Assembly (NCBI RefSeq): GCF_032854445.1
Contig: NC_088300.1
Coordinates: 27,511,608-27,575,607 of the forward strand
Direction: 5' to 3'
Length of the DNA: 64,000 nucleotides
From: Liolophura sinensis
Lineage: Eukaryota; Mollusca; Polyplacophora; Chitonida; Chitonidae
Shown here: positions 40,982 through 55,900 of the stretch, piece by piece
How the letters are laid out: each line of letters begins with the position of its first letter
How positions within the stretch are numbered: the first letter of the stretch is position 1
Translations under genes and position numbers: made by a program
The notes under the pieces: model-generated
The model's input: only the letters and a program-made list of their open reading frames with translations
Databases searched by the model: none
What the model was told of the DNA's origin: nothing

Positions 40982-43900
40982 CTGAAGGTAATAAAAAAGA
41001 AGCTAATGAATGAGGGAGTTTCCAGGTCAAATTTTTTTTATCACTTTAGATATAAAAAGTCCTACTGAACCAAAGAGAAAACTGAGAAGCATTCTTGCTG
41101 AAGTTTCTGGAGGAACATGGTAAGAAAGGTCATTAATCTGTAAAGTAATGTCACCAAAAGCTACCTAAAAGTCACATGATACAGTAGGACTTTCATTATC
41201 GTTAGTGACAAAGAAGTTCAAAACCTCGCAGAGCAGATCAGAAAAGCTAATAATTGCCATACAAGTAGCGTATATAAGCCAGGTTTCCATAAGTATCCAT
41301 GTGGAGTGGTGTCAAACTAGTGCATGTGATGATCAAAAGTACATGCACGGTCATTTATGCATGCCCACGATGCCCACAGACTTGGTCCATGGTCCAAGGG
41401 CCCATTCCACAAAGACATTTCTAACTTAAGTCAAAATTTAAAATCTTTCTGCAATGCTCAGTTTTTGGTACTGCACGATGAAATTTCTTTATAAAACTGA
41501 AAAATAAGCTTTACGACAGCAGTTCAATTTTTTCATTTAAGTCATAAATGTTTTTAAGGAATTGATCCATGGACATCAATTCCAATTTTCTTATGTGTAT
41601 TTTTCTAATCTTTCAAATTGAAACTATGCTCGAGCCCATGTAATGTCTAGGGTGTCACAAAGACTGGCTAGAAGTGCACAAAAGTTGATTTAACATACAG
41701 CCACGTGACTTTGTTCATCAAACTTATATAAGAAAGTAAACTGTTCATAGAATAGATACAGTTTTAACTGTGACAGTTATACATGTAAAGTATATAGATT
41801 ACAAGAAATGACTAACAAACACCGAGAGATCCTCACAGAACGATGAAGTTACCACCAAGGGCGCACAGAGTTAATTATGGATGCAGAGTTGTGTCCATGG
41901 TAACATGAGGTTAGAATTTTTGAAATTGACACAATGATTTTTAAAAAGATTAAAATTTTAATAAAATAAAAAATTACCCGAAAAAAACAAAACAAAACGA
42001 AAAAAAAAAGAACAAAGCAAAAACAAATAAAAAAACAAATACTGGTACACATGTATAAGGCCAGATGGCCATACAGTAAACACACACACAAAGAGCTCTC
42101 CATAATCATGACGATCAAATTCATACCTGGGTCAACTTTAATTACTCTGTCCTTCCAAGGTCTAGACCTTTTGATTCCTGGCTGTTAACAGCAATTCAAG
42201 AAGACAGATTTTGTTATGAGGAAAATTTTCAGTAAATTGGCAAAAATTCAACAGATGTTTCCATATTTGCTTCAATAGTCCTGTTTCTTTCCGAATACAT
42301 GTATTCAGAGAATTTCTAATGAACATGTATGAAGATACTGCATTTGCCATAAGAATTTACCCAACAAAAGTTCAGGCAAAACCAGTATATGCCTGAACAA
42401 AGACATTGTCATTTATACAGAAGAGAAAGGGTAGATATTGGTATTCTAGTTACCATAGCAGCTACCTACACACATGACACATCATAACCTCTGTTTCTAT
42501 GTATATAATCCACCAAAAGCTAAAACAGTACACACAAAACAAATGGAGCCGTTGGTCAGACTTCATGTTACACTTTAAATACAGGGAAATCTATAGACAT
42601 ATTCCGGCACCGTAGTCGGTGTCTGCTTCGGGGGTGGTAGATTCAAGTTCCATCCTGGGTCGAGTCACACCTAAGACCTTAAAAGAGGAAGTTGTAACTT
42701 TCTCCCTTGGCATTCAGCATGAAGGGGAAAGTGCAACGACTGCTTAACCCATATCAGTATAATGACTCAAGCGGGCGGCTTACTTGCCTTTGGTAAGGCA
42801 TCTCAGTTAAGCAGCACTAGAGAAAAGAGCCGTGGCAATCCGTCCTGCAACAAAGAGGGCACATTACATGCACTCTAAGGGTTCCTTCGTTGTCTGAAAA
42901 ATTGTTAAGTACGATGTGAAACCCACTCACTCACTCACTCACTCACTCACTCACTCACTCTATAGACATACCTTAATTAGGATTCCTCAACCTTTTAGCA
43001 TATGAAAGAGCAACTTTCAATTTATGCAAATATTTAATTACATTTAGGAGATAAAACAATGTTGGTCAAATTGACCAGTTTTGGGGCTTCACAAAAAGTA
43101 TAATTGTATCAGTCTCTACAGAATAATGCCTTCAGAATATGCTTGAATAAACTCTTTACAAACATGCAGAAGTGTTGAGGATTTACAGTAGATGAAAAAC
43201 AGATGAAAATCTGGTTACGAAGTTCATACCTATTTATATAATATATATCTGGCAACCATGGCTATTGCGGAAATGGACATGCGTAAGTCGCAGAACAGCA
43301 TCTCCATTGAATCTATGTACATCTACCCATCATATCTATTTATACAGTACATCAGGGAAAATAGCAATCTCAGTGATATAAAAATGCATACCAACAGACT
43401 GATTTTTAATGTTTAATAATCACTTAAAATAAACCATAGTTGTCGTATAAGTGAAATATTTTTGAGTATGATGCAAAACACCAGTCAAATAAATAAATAA
43501 ATAAAATGATTAGAATTGTGCAGCTATGTAAACATACCGAGTGCAGTTCTGATGTGCCTCGCCCTGCGTTGGTTTCCCCTGTTATACAAAATATAGACAT
43601 GCATGCATGTATTCAATAACCGCCTGAGTTGGTGTAGAAATAAATGAATTTAGTTTACTCCTTATTACAAACCCATTGATAAATTTTTTTTATAGAAACA
43701 GGGACACTTGATAAAGTATTTAATAGCTTCTAATATACATATATGTTCTAAAACAAATATTTCCAGAAGTAAACATCATTGATTATGGATAATATATATT
43801 ACTGTACATACCCACTGCTGTTTAAATGCAAGTACTGGTTTACTCTACATGCCGTTAAGTACAGATTTATCGGTTCAAAGGAACATCACTATGAAGAAGG

Positions 43901-46900
43901 TAACGTCAAAACTCAAAATGTTCATATTGCAGCTATTCAGAAGTTTATTAAGACCACACTTAACCACGCATGCAGCTATTACTCTGTTTGGACACAAGAA
44001 GAAACCTGAGAACATATAATTCTGACTTAAATTCTTATGTAAACTATTGACATAAATACCTGCTAATGAATACAATTTAATAATCTTTGCATAATAATGT
44101 CTCAGGGAGCAGCATGCTCACTCTGCATACCACCAATTGTACATAAATAAAAGGAAGTATGCCTTAAATGACTGGACAGGTCACATGGAGTTTTAACGCA
44201 TTTTCCCAATGTTTCACCTTTCTCGCGTACAATGTTCTGTCTTTCCATGCATCAATAAATGCATATCCTTTGGAATAGGTAGGATAGAGAATCCCATATA
44301 GCAAGTATATTGCAGTTCCCTTTATGTAGTTCTGACAATAGTTTATACTTCCAGGCTTATGGCTAACATGATATACACGTGAATACGTGTATTATATACA
44401 TGTACAATGTACTTACAAGCTAGCTCTTGTAGGGCAATTTCATCCGTTCTGAAAAAGAAAACGAATTTTTTTTTAACACATTCAAAATTTGTCCTTACTT
44501 ATTTGAGAGGTTTGAAATAAAAAAAAAAAATAAAAAAAGATAAAATAAACATACTATATACTAGGGTTATACATTGTATATGTAAAGATTTCATTCCTGT
44601 TTCATGTTCTGTACATTCGTTTCAACTCTAGCTGAAAGGAAATCCAGTACCATTTCAATTTACTGTAAATCTTCAACCTTTACAAACAGTTTTCTTCAGT
44701 GGAATTTATGCATACAATTTTAATGAAAGTGACACTAAAAATGATTTGTTTATTTTATTAAGGATGCAAACTTCATAAAACTGCAAATTATTTCTCTACA
44801 CCCCATAGATCTTTTGGAATGTTCCAAACTAATGGATGTAAAGGCAATTAAAACGGTTTAAGAATTAGGGTATCTGTATTTTTACTTCAAAGTCTACATA
44901 GCACGGTTAATTATGTTGCAGTGTTACATGTACCTTTCTTTCTCTCGCAGATGACATTTAACCAAGATAAAGATAAGAATTGCACACAGTAGAAATCCCA
45001 ATACTGAACAGATAACAATTACAGCGATGTCAGAAATCGGGTCCTCCACTGGCTGGGAGAGCTGTGCCCCAACAATACCATAGGCTGTCCAGTTGTAAAC
45101 TGTTGGCATACAAAAAAATAGATTTGGTACTAAGAACACCCAAAAGCTCGCCTGTAGGACACACGTGAATGCAAAAATTCAGCTCAATACATAAAGTACG
45201 CAAACTTAAGCATTTACATTAACATGGATTCTAATACACAAAATTGGAAATGTACATGTAAAGGTCATGAGTGTGTAATTCACAGCAATTAAAAACACAT
45301 AAAGATCATCAACAAAGGAACATTGCCACTGTGTTATTGCGCTTAACATGTAAGGGTATGCAAAACCTGAGCTCAATACATGCAGTGCTTATTAAAATAC
45401 CAACCTTAACGTTTATCTCAACACTGCTTTAAATATTAAACTGTCATTGGGCGACAAGGCTGATGCCTGAAGTATAAAATAAGCTTGACCTGTACTGTGT
45501 ACAGGTTGCTAATAGTTTATTAATAATTTTTATTTATTTGAATTATGCCGTACTCAAGAATTTCGCATTTATGTGATGGCGACCAAAATCACGGCCGGAG
45601 AAAACCAGGCACAGCCGAGGGGAATGTTGGACTAACTGAACATTTTTAAGTAATTTATATACAATTTTCTTTTCTTTTTAAGTCTGACAAAACTGTAATG
45701 ATGGTATCATTATTCTACTGATCATTCACACCTTGACTTTGAGAAGTCTTCCTGCACAAGTGACTGAAATGATTTAAGCAGTCTGTCTTCAATTTTTTAA
45801 TTTACAGTTCAGATTTGAAATTGCAGCACAATTATTAAAAGACAACATTCTCTTAGCCAGAATATTTATTTGTCAGGTGTTTCATAACGTTTCAAAATGA
45901 AAACATTTAACCTATTATATTGGCATATCATGGTAGTCATGTGCGTATATAAGTACATATAGCAGGTAAAAGATAAATCTAAGTTTTAATCTATTTAGAA
46001 AGTACCTTTTATTACAGAGCAGTTACCTTTTTCTTAAAAGAGGTTAAACATTAATTAGACAATTGGCGAGCACTTTATGGCATTGCATTCCCTCACATGA
46101 TCAACAGCCTGTTCAATGGTCCAGCAAACTGTCTGTACTTGAATGTATTCAGTATCAACTATTAATTTTCAAAAGTATGTTTTTGTACAGATAAAACAAT
46201 TGAACTTCAAGGTAACAAATTATCTTACCTGCAAAGGTCTCTGATATATTACCACCATTTTCTTTCAGAAGGTAATGAAGTGCTACATATGCTGTCAAAT
46301 ATGTCTTTGCTTTATAAAAGCTGTTTACTGATTCAGTGCTGTTGTCTGCCAAGATATACACATGGAGAGTAACTGCTTTGCTCCTGAAAAAAATTTCAAC
46401 AATACTGAGGTTAAGCATGTCAAGATTCTAGCATGACTTTTATCATCTGAATTGTGAACTGCATAATTCTGACCCTATTCCTCAACTTTTTTACAATTGG
46501 GAAATATGGTGTCATAGTGAAATGTAGGCATATATATTAAATTTGAAAACAATCCATAATTGAAAGCAATCCAAATAAACCATAACAATACATGTAGATG
46601 TATTTAGTGCCACACAAATTCATCAATCTTTTCCCATAGAAAAGAGCAAATTTCAGCGCAATTTATGCACCTTTTTAAGTTGACTGTAAAGACAAAACTA
46701 TTTTTGCTGGGTTAGCCACAGTTCAGGGCTTCACAAAAATTATAATGTTATCAGTATATACAGAAAAATGCCCTCAGAATACTTTTTCTATTTTTGGGAC
46801 ACCCAGTCTGCTCGTTTTAGTGAATATATATGTAATTCTAAAAAAGAAATATTGAGTTTCTTTTTCCACACATGGTCAGATCAAGTAATGAACAACACAC

Positions 46901-49900
46901 TCATATATCTGCTTTTCCAAAAAAATTGGTAGAGACATGTAATATTCTACTTTGAACACTACATGTACTAACATCTGTCCCAAAAGTTAGAGTTTATGGT
47001 AGGCCTATATGTCTTACCCAGCTGGAATAGCTCTTCGACGGCGTGAAACGGGATCCTCAGCATACTCTTCTCTCTCTTCCCTGCACCACAATTTTGGCAC
47101 AGCTAAAGGATATTCCTTTCTGTAGATAGTGGTTAGATCAGCCATAAAACTGTCTTCAAACTGAGCAATGTATGACTTACTCACACTCGCAGGAAATGAA
47201 ATGGAAACAGCAGCAGGATCAAATGAGTCTACTCGTAGAGACAAGTAGGCATCAGTGCTCTTGGGGGGAGCGCCGTTGTCTTGTGCATTTATATACAACG
47301 CGAAAGTCTTCTCCTTCTCTAGTTCCTTCCTCACTTGCACTTCACCTGGGTAAAGAAATTACTTGCCTTACCCACATAAAGAAAAATAGTTCCTCATGTG
47401 ATAATTTATTATAGGTATTGCAATTTCAATATTAATGATGGCAAAGAATCATGAACCATGAAACACATCATCTAGAACTGTTGTATTTACTTGTGACAGT
47501 CATATATTTCACTTACATTAAGTTTAAACAAAAAAAGACTTAATTCCATCGTGTGTTCTTGCTATCCCTACATAAACCCTGTTTTTGGGCCTGTACCATG
47601 ACATTTTTTTGCTCAAAATTTCTCACAAAAATTTTCCCAGAGCAGAAAAATGAGCACTTAAATAACATACATGTACCTAAGCTATTTACATCTACTTTTT
47701 TGCACTTTAATGTGAAATGGTAAATCAACAAATTGCCATTTAAATTTCTCATTTAAAACAGGATTTTCTCCTCAAACTCTGATGTGTCATATGAAACTCA
47801 CGCTAAATTATCTACCAGTTTACTCAACCAAAATCTCCTTACAATTTAGACACTCAGCAACACCTGTATATACATAAATAATATAGCACTTACCCGACCG
47901 TTCTTCAACAGAAAATGAGAAATAGTGTGAGCCAGGTACAAGGTAGTATGATACTGTACCAGCTAGTCCGACATCAGCATCATTTGCCTTCACTGTGGTA
48001 ATCAAAGTACACCGTCTATCGTAAGCTGCAGCTAGATTTAGAAATGTTTCCTCAAACACTGGGTTGTTGTTGTTTACAGTCATAATTTGCAAAAATATTG
48101 TTGTTGAACCAGTCTGAGGTGTAGCTCCTCCATCAGAAGCCAAAAGGAGAAAGGAAAGACCGTCGAGGGTCTCTGGCTCAACAGCCCTTTGCAAGGTTAT
48201 GGATGTACCTGATGGATCCCCAGAAAAGAAAGAGGCAGCCTTTGTACCATTAACAGTAGCATCAAAAGAGAGAGTAATCTGAGCATTCTGTCCCACGTCC
48301 TTATCAAAGACAGATAAATTCAGGGAACCAACACCAACAGATGCATCCTCAGCTAATGTCCAGATGTACAATGGTAGCTCAAAATGAGGCTTGTTGTCAT
48401 TCACATCGGTCACTTCAATAGTTATGTTTGTATCAGATGAGAGTGTGGGAGTTCCTTTGTCACGAACACGACAGACAAACACATACTGACTTATGCTTTC
48501 ACGGTCCAAAATATTAGCTACGAAAATAGATCCGGTCAATTGGTCAATATCGAAATGAGAAGGACCATGGAGAAAGTACAACAGCTCATATTCTACAGCA
48601 GCATTCACACCAATGTCATTGTCCTGTGCAACTAATATGCCTACAAATGACCCGGTTGTGGCATCCTCTGATACTGTAAATGAAGTATTGCCGGATGATA
48701 ATGTTGGCTCACAGTCATTAGCATCATCAACTGTAATCAGTACAGTCGTTGAGGTGTTCATTGGTGGGTTACCTTTGTCTGACACAACAACGGTCAATTC
48801 GAAATATGCTTGAGACTCTCTGTCCAATGAATTATTCAGGAAAAGTGTTCCGTAGGTCTCATCTATTGCCCAGGTATTGTTTGTATTTCCAGAAGTAATA
48901 GTAAAGAAGAGCTCAGCATTCAAATCATCATCTGAATCAGATGCTTCAATAGTGATCACTATGGATCCTGGCATAGTGTCTTCTTTGACATTCTTGGTAT
49001 GTACCGCAGCAACATTGGGGCTGTTGTCATTGATATCTTGGATAACAACTGTCATTGAACATGTTCCTGTCAGCGGACTCAAGCTGGTGTCTTCAGCCGT
49101 TACGATTAGTGTTAACACATGCCTAGGAAAATAAAAAAGCGACAGGTATTATTTCAGAGTTAAAGTTTAAAGGCCGTTTAATATGGTGTGATAACTTATC
49201 AGCTGATATTCATGAACTAAAGGATGGCAACCAAAGGTTTGTAGATGTTTTGACATTTCAATTCTTAATTATCTTATTAAGATAGTTTCAAATTTGTATC
49301 CTCTACCCTTGACAGTTAGAACAGAACACTACCCACCAACAAACTCATTCTGAATCATCTAATGTATTCTCTCACATTAATTAATTTCCCCATGAATCAC
49401 ATGGAACACATATACATTTATATAAACACAACTAAAGATCAATTTTATAGAGAGAAAGATCAGTATAATAAGACTCTAACTTATTTCATCTTACCACAAA
49501 CTCGTCTCAAAAAGACAGCAAAACAGCTGGGTCTAACGAAAAGTTAAAGAATAGATAGATGCCTCAATATTCACTGATGCAAAAAATAGTAATTTATTTA
49601 CTCATTTGATTGGTGTTTTATACTATACTCAAGAATATTTCACTTATATGACAGCAGCTAGCAAAATGGTAAGAGGAAACTGGTCAGAGTTCGAGGGAAA
49701 CCCATGACCATCTGCAGGTTCACAAAGATAGTGTGAGCAAAACTAACAAAAACATACATTATGTTCTTACCCAACCCCATAACACAAATCTACCCAGTGT
49801 TTGGTACCATTCAAAATACTTACTCTGAAAGCGTGTCACGGTACAAGGGTGCTAATACCGTGACTACTCCAGTGTTGGCGTCAATATTAAAATGTAAGGT

Positions 49901-52900
49901 TGGGAAAAGGCTATAGGTAAGGTTACCACCTACAGTGTCCACATCTCTTGCAACCATTTTGACAATGAATGATGATACTGGGGTGCTCTCACTGACATAA
50001 ATTGTGAAATTTCCCAGTTCAAACACAGGTATGTTATCATTTAAATCCAACAGTGACACATAAACAAGAGTTTGAGAGGACTGTTTTGGCGATCCAAAAT
50101 CTGATGCCTTGATCACAAGAAAAAATTCACTCTTATATTCAAAATCAAATGTTCCATTGAGACTTGTTCTAATTTCTCCAGTGTCATTGGTAACAGTGAA
50201 GTCGTCAACATCTCCCAACATGGCGTCATAGCGCACAAGGCCGCTTGGACCAGTATCAGGATCAGTGGCAGTGACTTTTCCAACAATCGTTCCACCAGGA
50301 ATATTTTCTGCTAGCGAGAAAGAGTAGCTGGTCTGGCTAAAAATGGGCATCTTATCATTTACATCTAACTGTATCACAGACAGTGTCATCTTGCCAGACA
50401 AAGCACCAATGGCACCAGCCATATCTTCTGCAACAATCTCTAAGCTGTAGTTTGCCAACCCAGTATTACACCTCAGATCAGACCACACCTGAAGGAAGAA
50501 ATTTTATTGTGAATTTTTGTCAGCAAAAATGCTACATCTTAGCAATGATAATATTTACATATTTATTTGATTAGGGTTTTACGCCAATATTTCCCTTATG
50601 CGATGGCAGCCTACATTACTGTGGGAGGAAGTAGAACCCCACTACCACAACCCACTACCATCCACAAATTACTGGCAAACCTTCCTACATGTACGTACAA
50701 CGTACAAATTGAGAGGAAGCCAGTATGGAGCAACTGCATTGGTGAGAGCCTCTTGAGTCATTGCGCTGTGCTTGGATGATGTAAACCCACTCAGCCATGG
50801 AGGCTCCACTAATGATAATATGAATAATCATAAAAAATTTACTTTGAGAGGTGTTAATTAAAGGTACAGAATTTCTTAAAGAATGACAAGACTTGACAAG
50901 TGTTAGTAGTACAAAAAATTCACAAATAAATAGACAGAATAAATTATATGTGCATAATCACATGAAGTCATAAATTAACAAGTTCAGGTGACCACAACAT
51001 ACACTCCAACAAATACATCTGTTTGAAATGTATAAAAGAATACCAGCACCATTGTGGCGAGTATAACTGCTGAGGGGAATCTTCATGGGTGTTGCTAATA
51101 GGTATGTGGTTACCATGACAACCACACAAGTGGACAAATATGTTCACCAAAATTAAAAACTCAGTTACACATAAAACAGTTGGAATTATAGCCTGGACAG
51201 GAAATCATAACTATTTATATAGTATACATAAGGAAAATGGCTATGTGGTTACCATGACAATCATGGAAATGAACAAGTGTGAGTCACGACACATCATCAT
51301 CTGTGTATTTATATATCCACCAAAATTAAAACTCTTCATTGAAAACCGGGAGGTATAGCCCAGACACGAAATCATATCTTTTTATACAGTGTATAAGGAA
51401 ACTGGCCCATTGGCGGGACAGTACAAAAATGTGTAATAAACGCAAGGCATGTTGTTATTAACCTAGATAACACCTGAATGAACTGTACCATCACAACAAT
51501 AAGAAATAACTGACATATACAGTCAGTGTAGGCATTACTCAAAATTACAGGCTGTGGAATGATTCCTCTATTCTTTAGGATACCGTCATCAACTTTTGCT
51601 TAACTGTGGAGGTACATGTATTTCATAATTCACAACATGACTAACAAGATTCTGAAGATCAAGACGGGGCTTTCTATTCTGTTGATGTAATTTTGAAAGA
51701 GTTATAGATGATTTGTGATCAGTAGTACTATTGACATAGCTATGCATATTACAATAGAAAATGCATAGCAACTGAGTGCACTAACTGGAAACATCATTTG
51801 TACTTTCAAAAGAGTTTTATGGTTGAAGTAGCAGACCTTTTAAAACCATCTGCGAAAAAAGCCATGATACACAATATCAATTGTTATCTTCCAGTTGTAT
51901 AATTAAATAATTGTGCAAAAAGAACAAATATACAACATACCTCAACCTCGCCAGAGATAGGGTGAATAAAAAATGGCATTTTTGCTGAGACGGCAGCAGT
52001 TATTGAGTAAACTACTGATCCATAAATGCCGGAATCAGAATCCGTCGCTGTCGCAGTGTAGATCACAGTTCCTGTAGCTATGTCCTCCTTAACAATCACA
52101 GTGTCATTAGTGTCAAAGGTTGGTGTGAAATCATTCACCAGAACGACCTGTATACTAACAACTGCAAAGGAGGACTTTACAACAGTTCCCATATCAGAAG
52201 CCATGACAGTAAATGAATGACTCTGTGCTCGTTCATAATTTAGACTTTTTCCAAATTTGATCGATATGTTACCTCCAGTAATATCAAAGATATCATCAGC
52301 ATTGCCGGCAGTAATTGAATACGTAATGTTGGCATTTAATCCTTCATCAGCATCTGTCGCTAACACTTCAACCAAATTGATGTTAGCAGGTTGAGTTTCA
52401 TTGGCTGATGCAAAATAATAATCTGATGTAAAAATTGGACTATTATCATTGGCATCCTGGACAACAATATCAACTGTCACATCACTGCTAAAGAATTCAT
52501 TATAACTTGGTGGCCTGTCACGTGCACAGATTGTCAGGGAATAACTCTTGATTTGTTCTCTGTCTAAAGATGATAACAAGCGCAGGAGACCTGATGTCTC
52601 ATCAATCATGAATCTGAGATCTTCATTGCCCGAGATGATCGAGTAAAACGTAGAATTTGCATCACCTGCATCCTGGTCCACTGCAAGAACAGTAAATAGG
52701 GATGACCCAACAGCCGTTTCCTCATGAACTGTTACAGAATAATTTGACATTGTGAAAACAGGCTCATGTTCATTTATGTCCTTTACAGTTACATATATCT
52801 CTGTCTCAGAGGACAAGCTTCCATCTGTTACATTTATTACAAGGACATACAACGTTGCATTCTCAGCATCCAGAGGTGAAGACACCATTAATTCACCAGT

Positions 52901-55900
52901 GTTCAGGTCAACAGTAAACTCGTTGTAAATATTCCCTGAGGAAATGGAGTAGAACATTTCTGTAGACACCGAATCTCGATCAAAGCAGGAAATAGTTCTC
53001 ACAGATCCCACAAAATTCTCGTTCACCTCAACATTGTAAAATGGTGGATCACAAATCGGTTTATTATCATTGACATCTACCACTGAAACTGTTAGAGTGA
53101 CTGTTGAAGAAAGTGCCTCCAAGCCCAAACGGTCCAATACAGTTACCACCACTTCATAATCTCGATACCTTTCATAATCTAACGGTCGGTCCACATGAAT
53201 AGCACCAGAAAAAGTGTTTACCGAAAAAAAATTGTTTCCTCTACCTCCTGTGATGTAGAAGTATGTTGTGTTGATCACATCTGCATCTGTGGCATTAACA
53301 GTGGTTATTATTGTCCCGACTGGCTCTTGCTCACTGACCATGACTGTGTACAGATCTAGCAGATCAAACACAGGTGCAACTTCATTTACATCTTCCACAT
53401 TCACTATAATAGTCGCATCTTTCACATCTTTTCCATCAGAAAGCAACGCAACCATAGTGTAAGACAGTGTGGTTTCTGCATCTAAAGATGAAGCCAATGA
53501 AATAACTCCAGATGCATTGATGGTAAATGGGACAGTAGAAGGGCTTAGGGAGAAAGACAAGACATCCCCATCATCATCCCAACAATTCATTTTCAATATT
53601 TCGTCCATAATTGTGACATTTTCCCTCACAGTTCTGGAGTAAAACGTTTCTGAACACACTGGCAATCGTTGAATTTTTACATGTATACTGATGAATAAAA
53701 TAGCAGTTGTCGATAAAGGAGGATTTCCAAAGTCCGAGGCTTGAACAGTCAGGTTGTATTCGAGTACTTTGATATTCAGTGCGGTTCGTGTACTAACAAT
53801 ACCAGTAGTGGCGTCAATGATGAAGGCAGTATTGATATTCCCTGACAAAAGGCTGAAACGGACTGTTTCTGTAAGAGAAAAAAAACAACATCTGGTGCAC
53901 CACGCATGTATTAAATGAGGTATCATCAGATTACTGAGGTGGAACATGCCATTTCAGAGGTGTTGAATGTTGCACTGTAGCATCAACAACACAATACTAC
54001 AGTGACCTAGTAGACCACATATATCATAGATGAAACGGCAGCATGCAACATTCTTGGAGTGGCACAGTAAATGGCTTACAACATGGAAGTCATACTTGAC
54101 CACTGTGCTTCCTGTAGCGACAGGAAATTCTGATGATGCTTCATTGAATAACCAACAAGAACTGCAAGACATACTCGTTTTATATTTGTAGATTATGCTT
54201 AATGTAAGTTATCATTGTTGATAATATTTCTATCAAACCAAACATTGCTTCACTAGCATAGATTAACCCAATAAATCTGTAACTAAAAACTAAGCTTACC
54301 ATAGGGAGGGGCATCTGCATCAGTGGCGTTGAATCTAAAAAGTGATGTGCCAATTGGACTGTCAGCTTCTGCTACGGTACTATATGGGGAACAACAAATC
54401 TGTGGAGCGTTGTCATTTTCATCTGAAAGAAAAGACGATGTATGCGAGGCTTAACAAATAAACTTGGAACCCGTAAGTACATGTAGCCTAGATTCTGCAC
54501 TGTGTGTTTAATACTTTAACACTACACAGAAACTTAAAACTACATCAGCAAAATTTTCCCTTAACAAGTTATAATTAGACACAATTAACTGGATCATAAT
54601 GAAAAGCCTGGGTTCGCCACAGGCAAGCTCAAAATTAGAAATTTATAAGTGGTGATTAAGTCAAAAGAATCCAAAATTTAGAAGGACTTACAAACACCAA
54701 GCGAGATAACTAAGGCAAAGTCTTTACTTCAATACATTTATGTTTTTCAAAACATACCTTTCACTTGCACAGTCACAAATATGGATGTTTTCAATGGTGG
54801 AGTCCCGCTATCAGACACAGTAATGGTCACTTCATAGATTGGAGTTGATTCCCGATCCAAGCTTGACACATGAATTGATGTGAAAAGATGCCCCACCCCA
54901 GGACTCACTTCAAAAATGCCACCAACGGTTGTGTTAGTGACTGTGAATACCAAATCCTTGTTAGGACTGGCCACGTCCAGATCAGCGCAAGAGAAATTTG
55001 CTAGAACCATCAAAGGTGACACGCTTTCAGGGGCAGAGAGGATATAAGATGATTGAGTGCAGACAGGTGCAACATCATTTAGGTCTCCTATATTAATAGT
55101 CAAAGTATAGGTGGCTGTTTTTTGTTCGGGATTGGAACCTCCATCAACAGCTAGAACTGTAAGGACGTGATGGGTCTCTCTTTCTGCATCTGATAACCGG
55201 GTAGCTATGACTTCACCGGTATTGGCGTCTGCAGTAAATGCATCAGACTGCATAAGAGAATACATTACTTCACCATCTGGTCCAGCATCTTCATCAGTTG
55301 CTGTCAGATGTATTATAGTAGATCCAACCGGGCTGTTTTCCACAAAAACTTCTTCGGAAGATGAAACAGGGACAAAAACTGGGGGAAATTCATTGTAGCT
55401 AAGTACTTGTACATGCAAAAATGCATCACTTACCATCCCAACTCCTCCTACTGACACTTGAATTACAAGTTGGAAAGATGTGTGCACTTCATAGTCCAAA
55501 CTGTTTACGACAAGCTTGCATTCACTCAAAGAAACATCGCTTTCTACCGCAAAAGCATTGTCAATATTTCCACTTAATAAAATGCAATCAACGTCAGAAT
55601 TCAAACCTTCATCTGGGTCACTGACGTTCATAACATGGACTACTGATCCTGAGGCAGTGTTTTCAGACAGAAAGAGTGAGTGAGATTTGGGGACGATTAC
55701 TGGTGGATTATCATCTACATCAGCAACTGTAACAAATATTGTAGCTGATGCAGTTTTCGCCGGAGAGCCAAGATCTGTAGCAGTAGCAGTCAATGTGTAA
55801 TGGGATTCTGTTTCATAATCTACATAATCCACCAGAATAATGTTCCCTGTACTGGGGTCCATGTCAAACTTTGGATGTGTATATAAAGAGAACAGGACAA

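Noticed and set aside
42905-42960. Periodic ACTC run considered as a CRISPR-like or satellite array
   Set aside because: It is a 4-bp simple repeat forming the tail of a SINE with target-site duplications.
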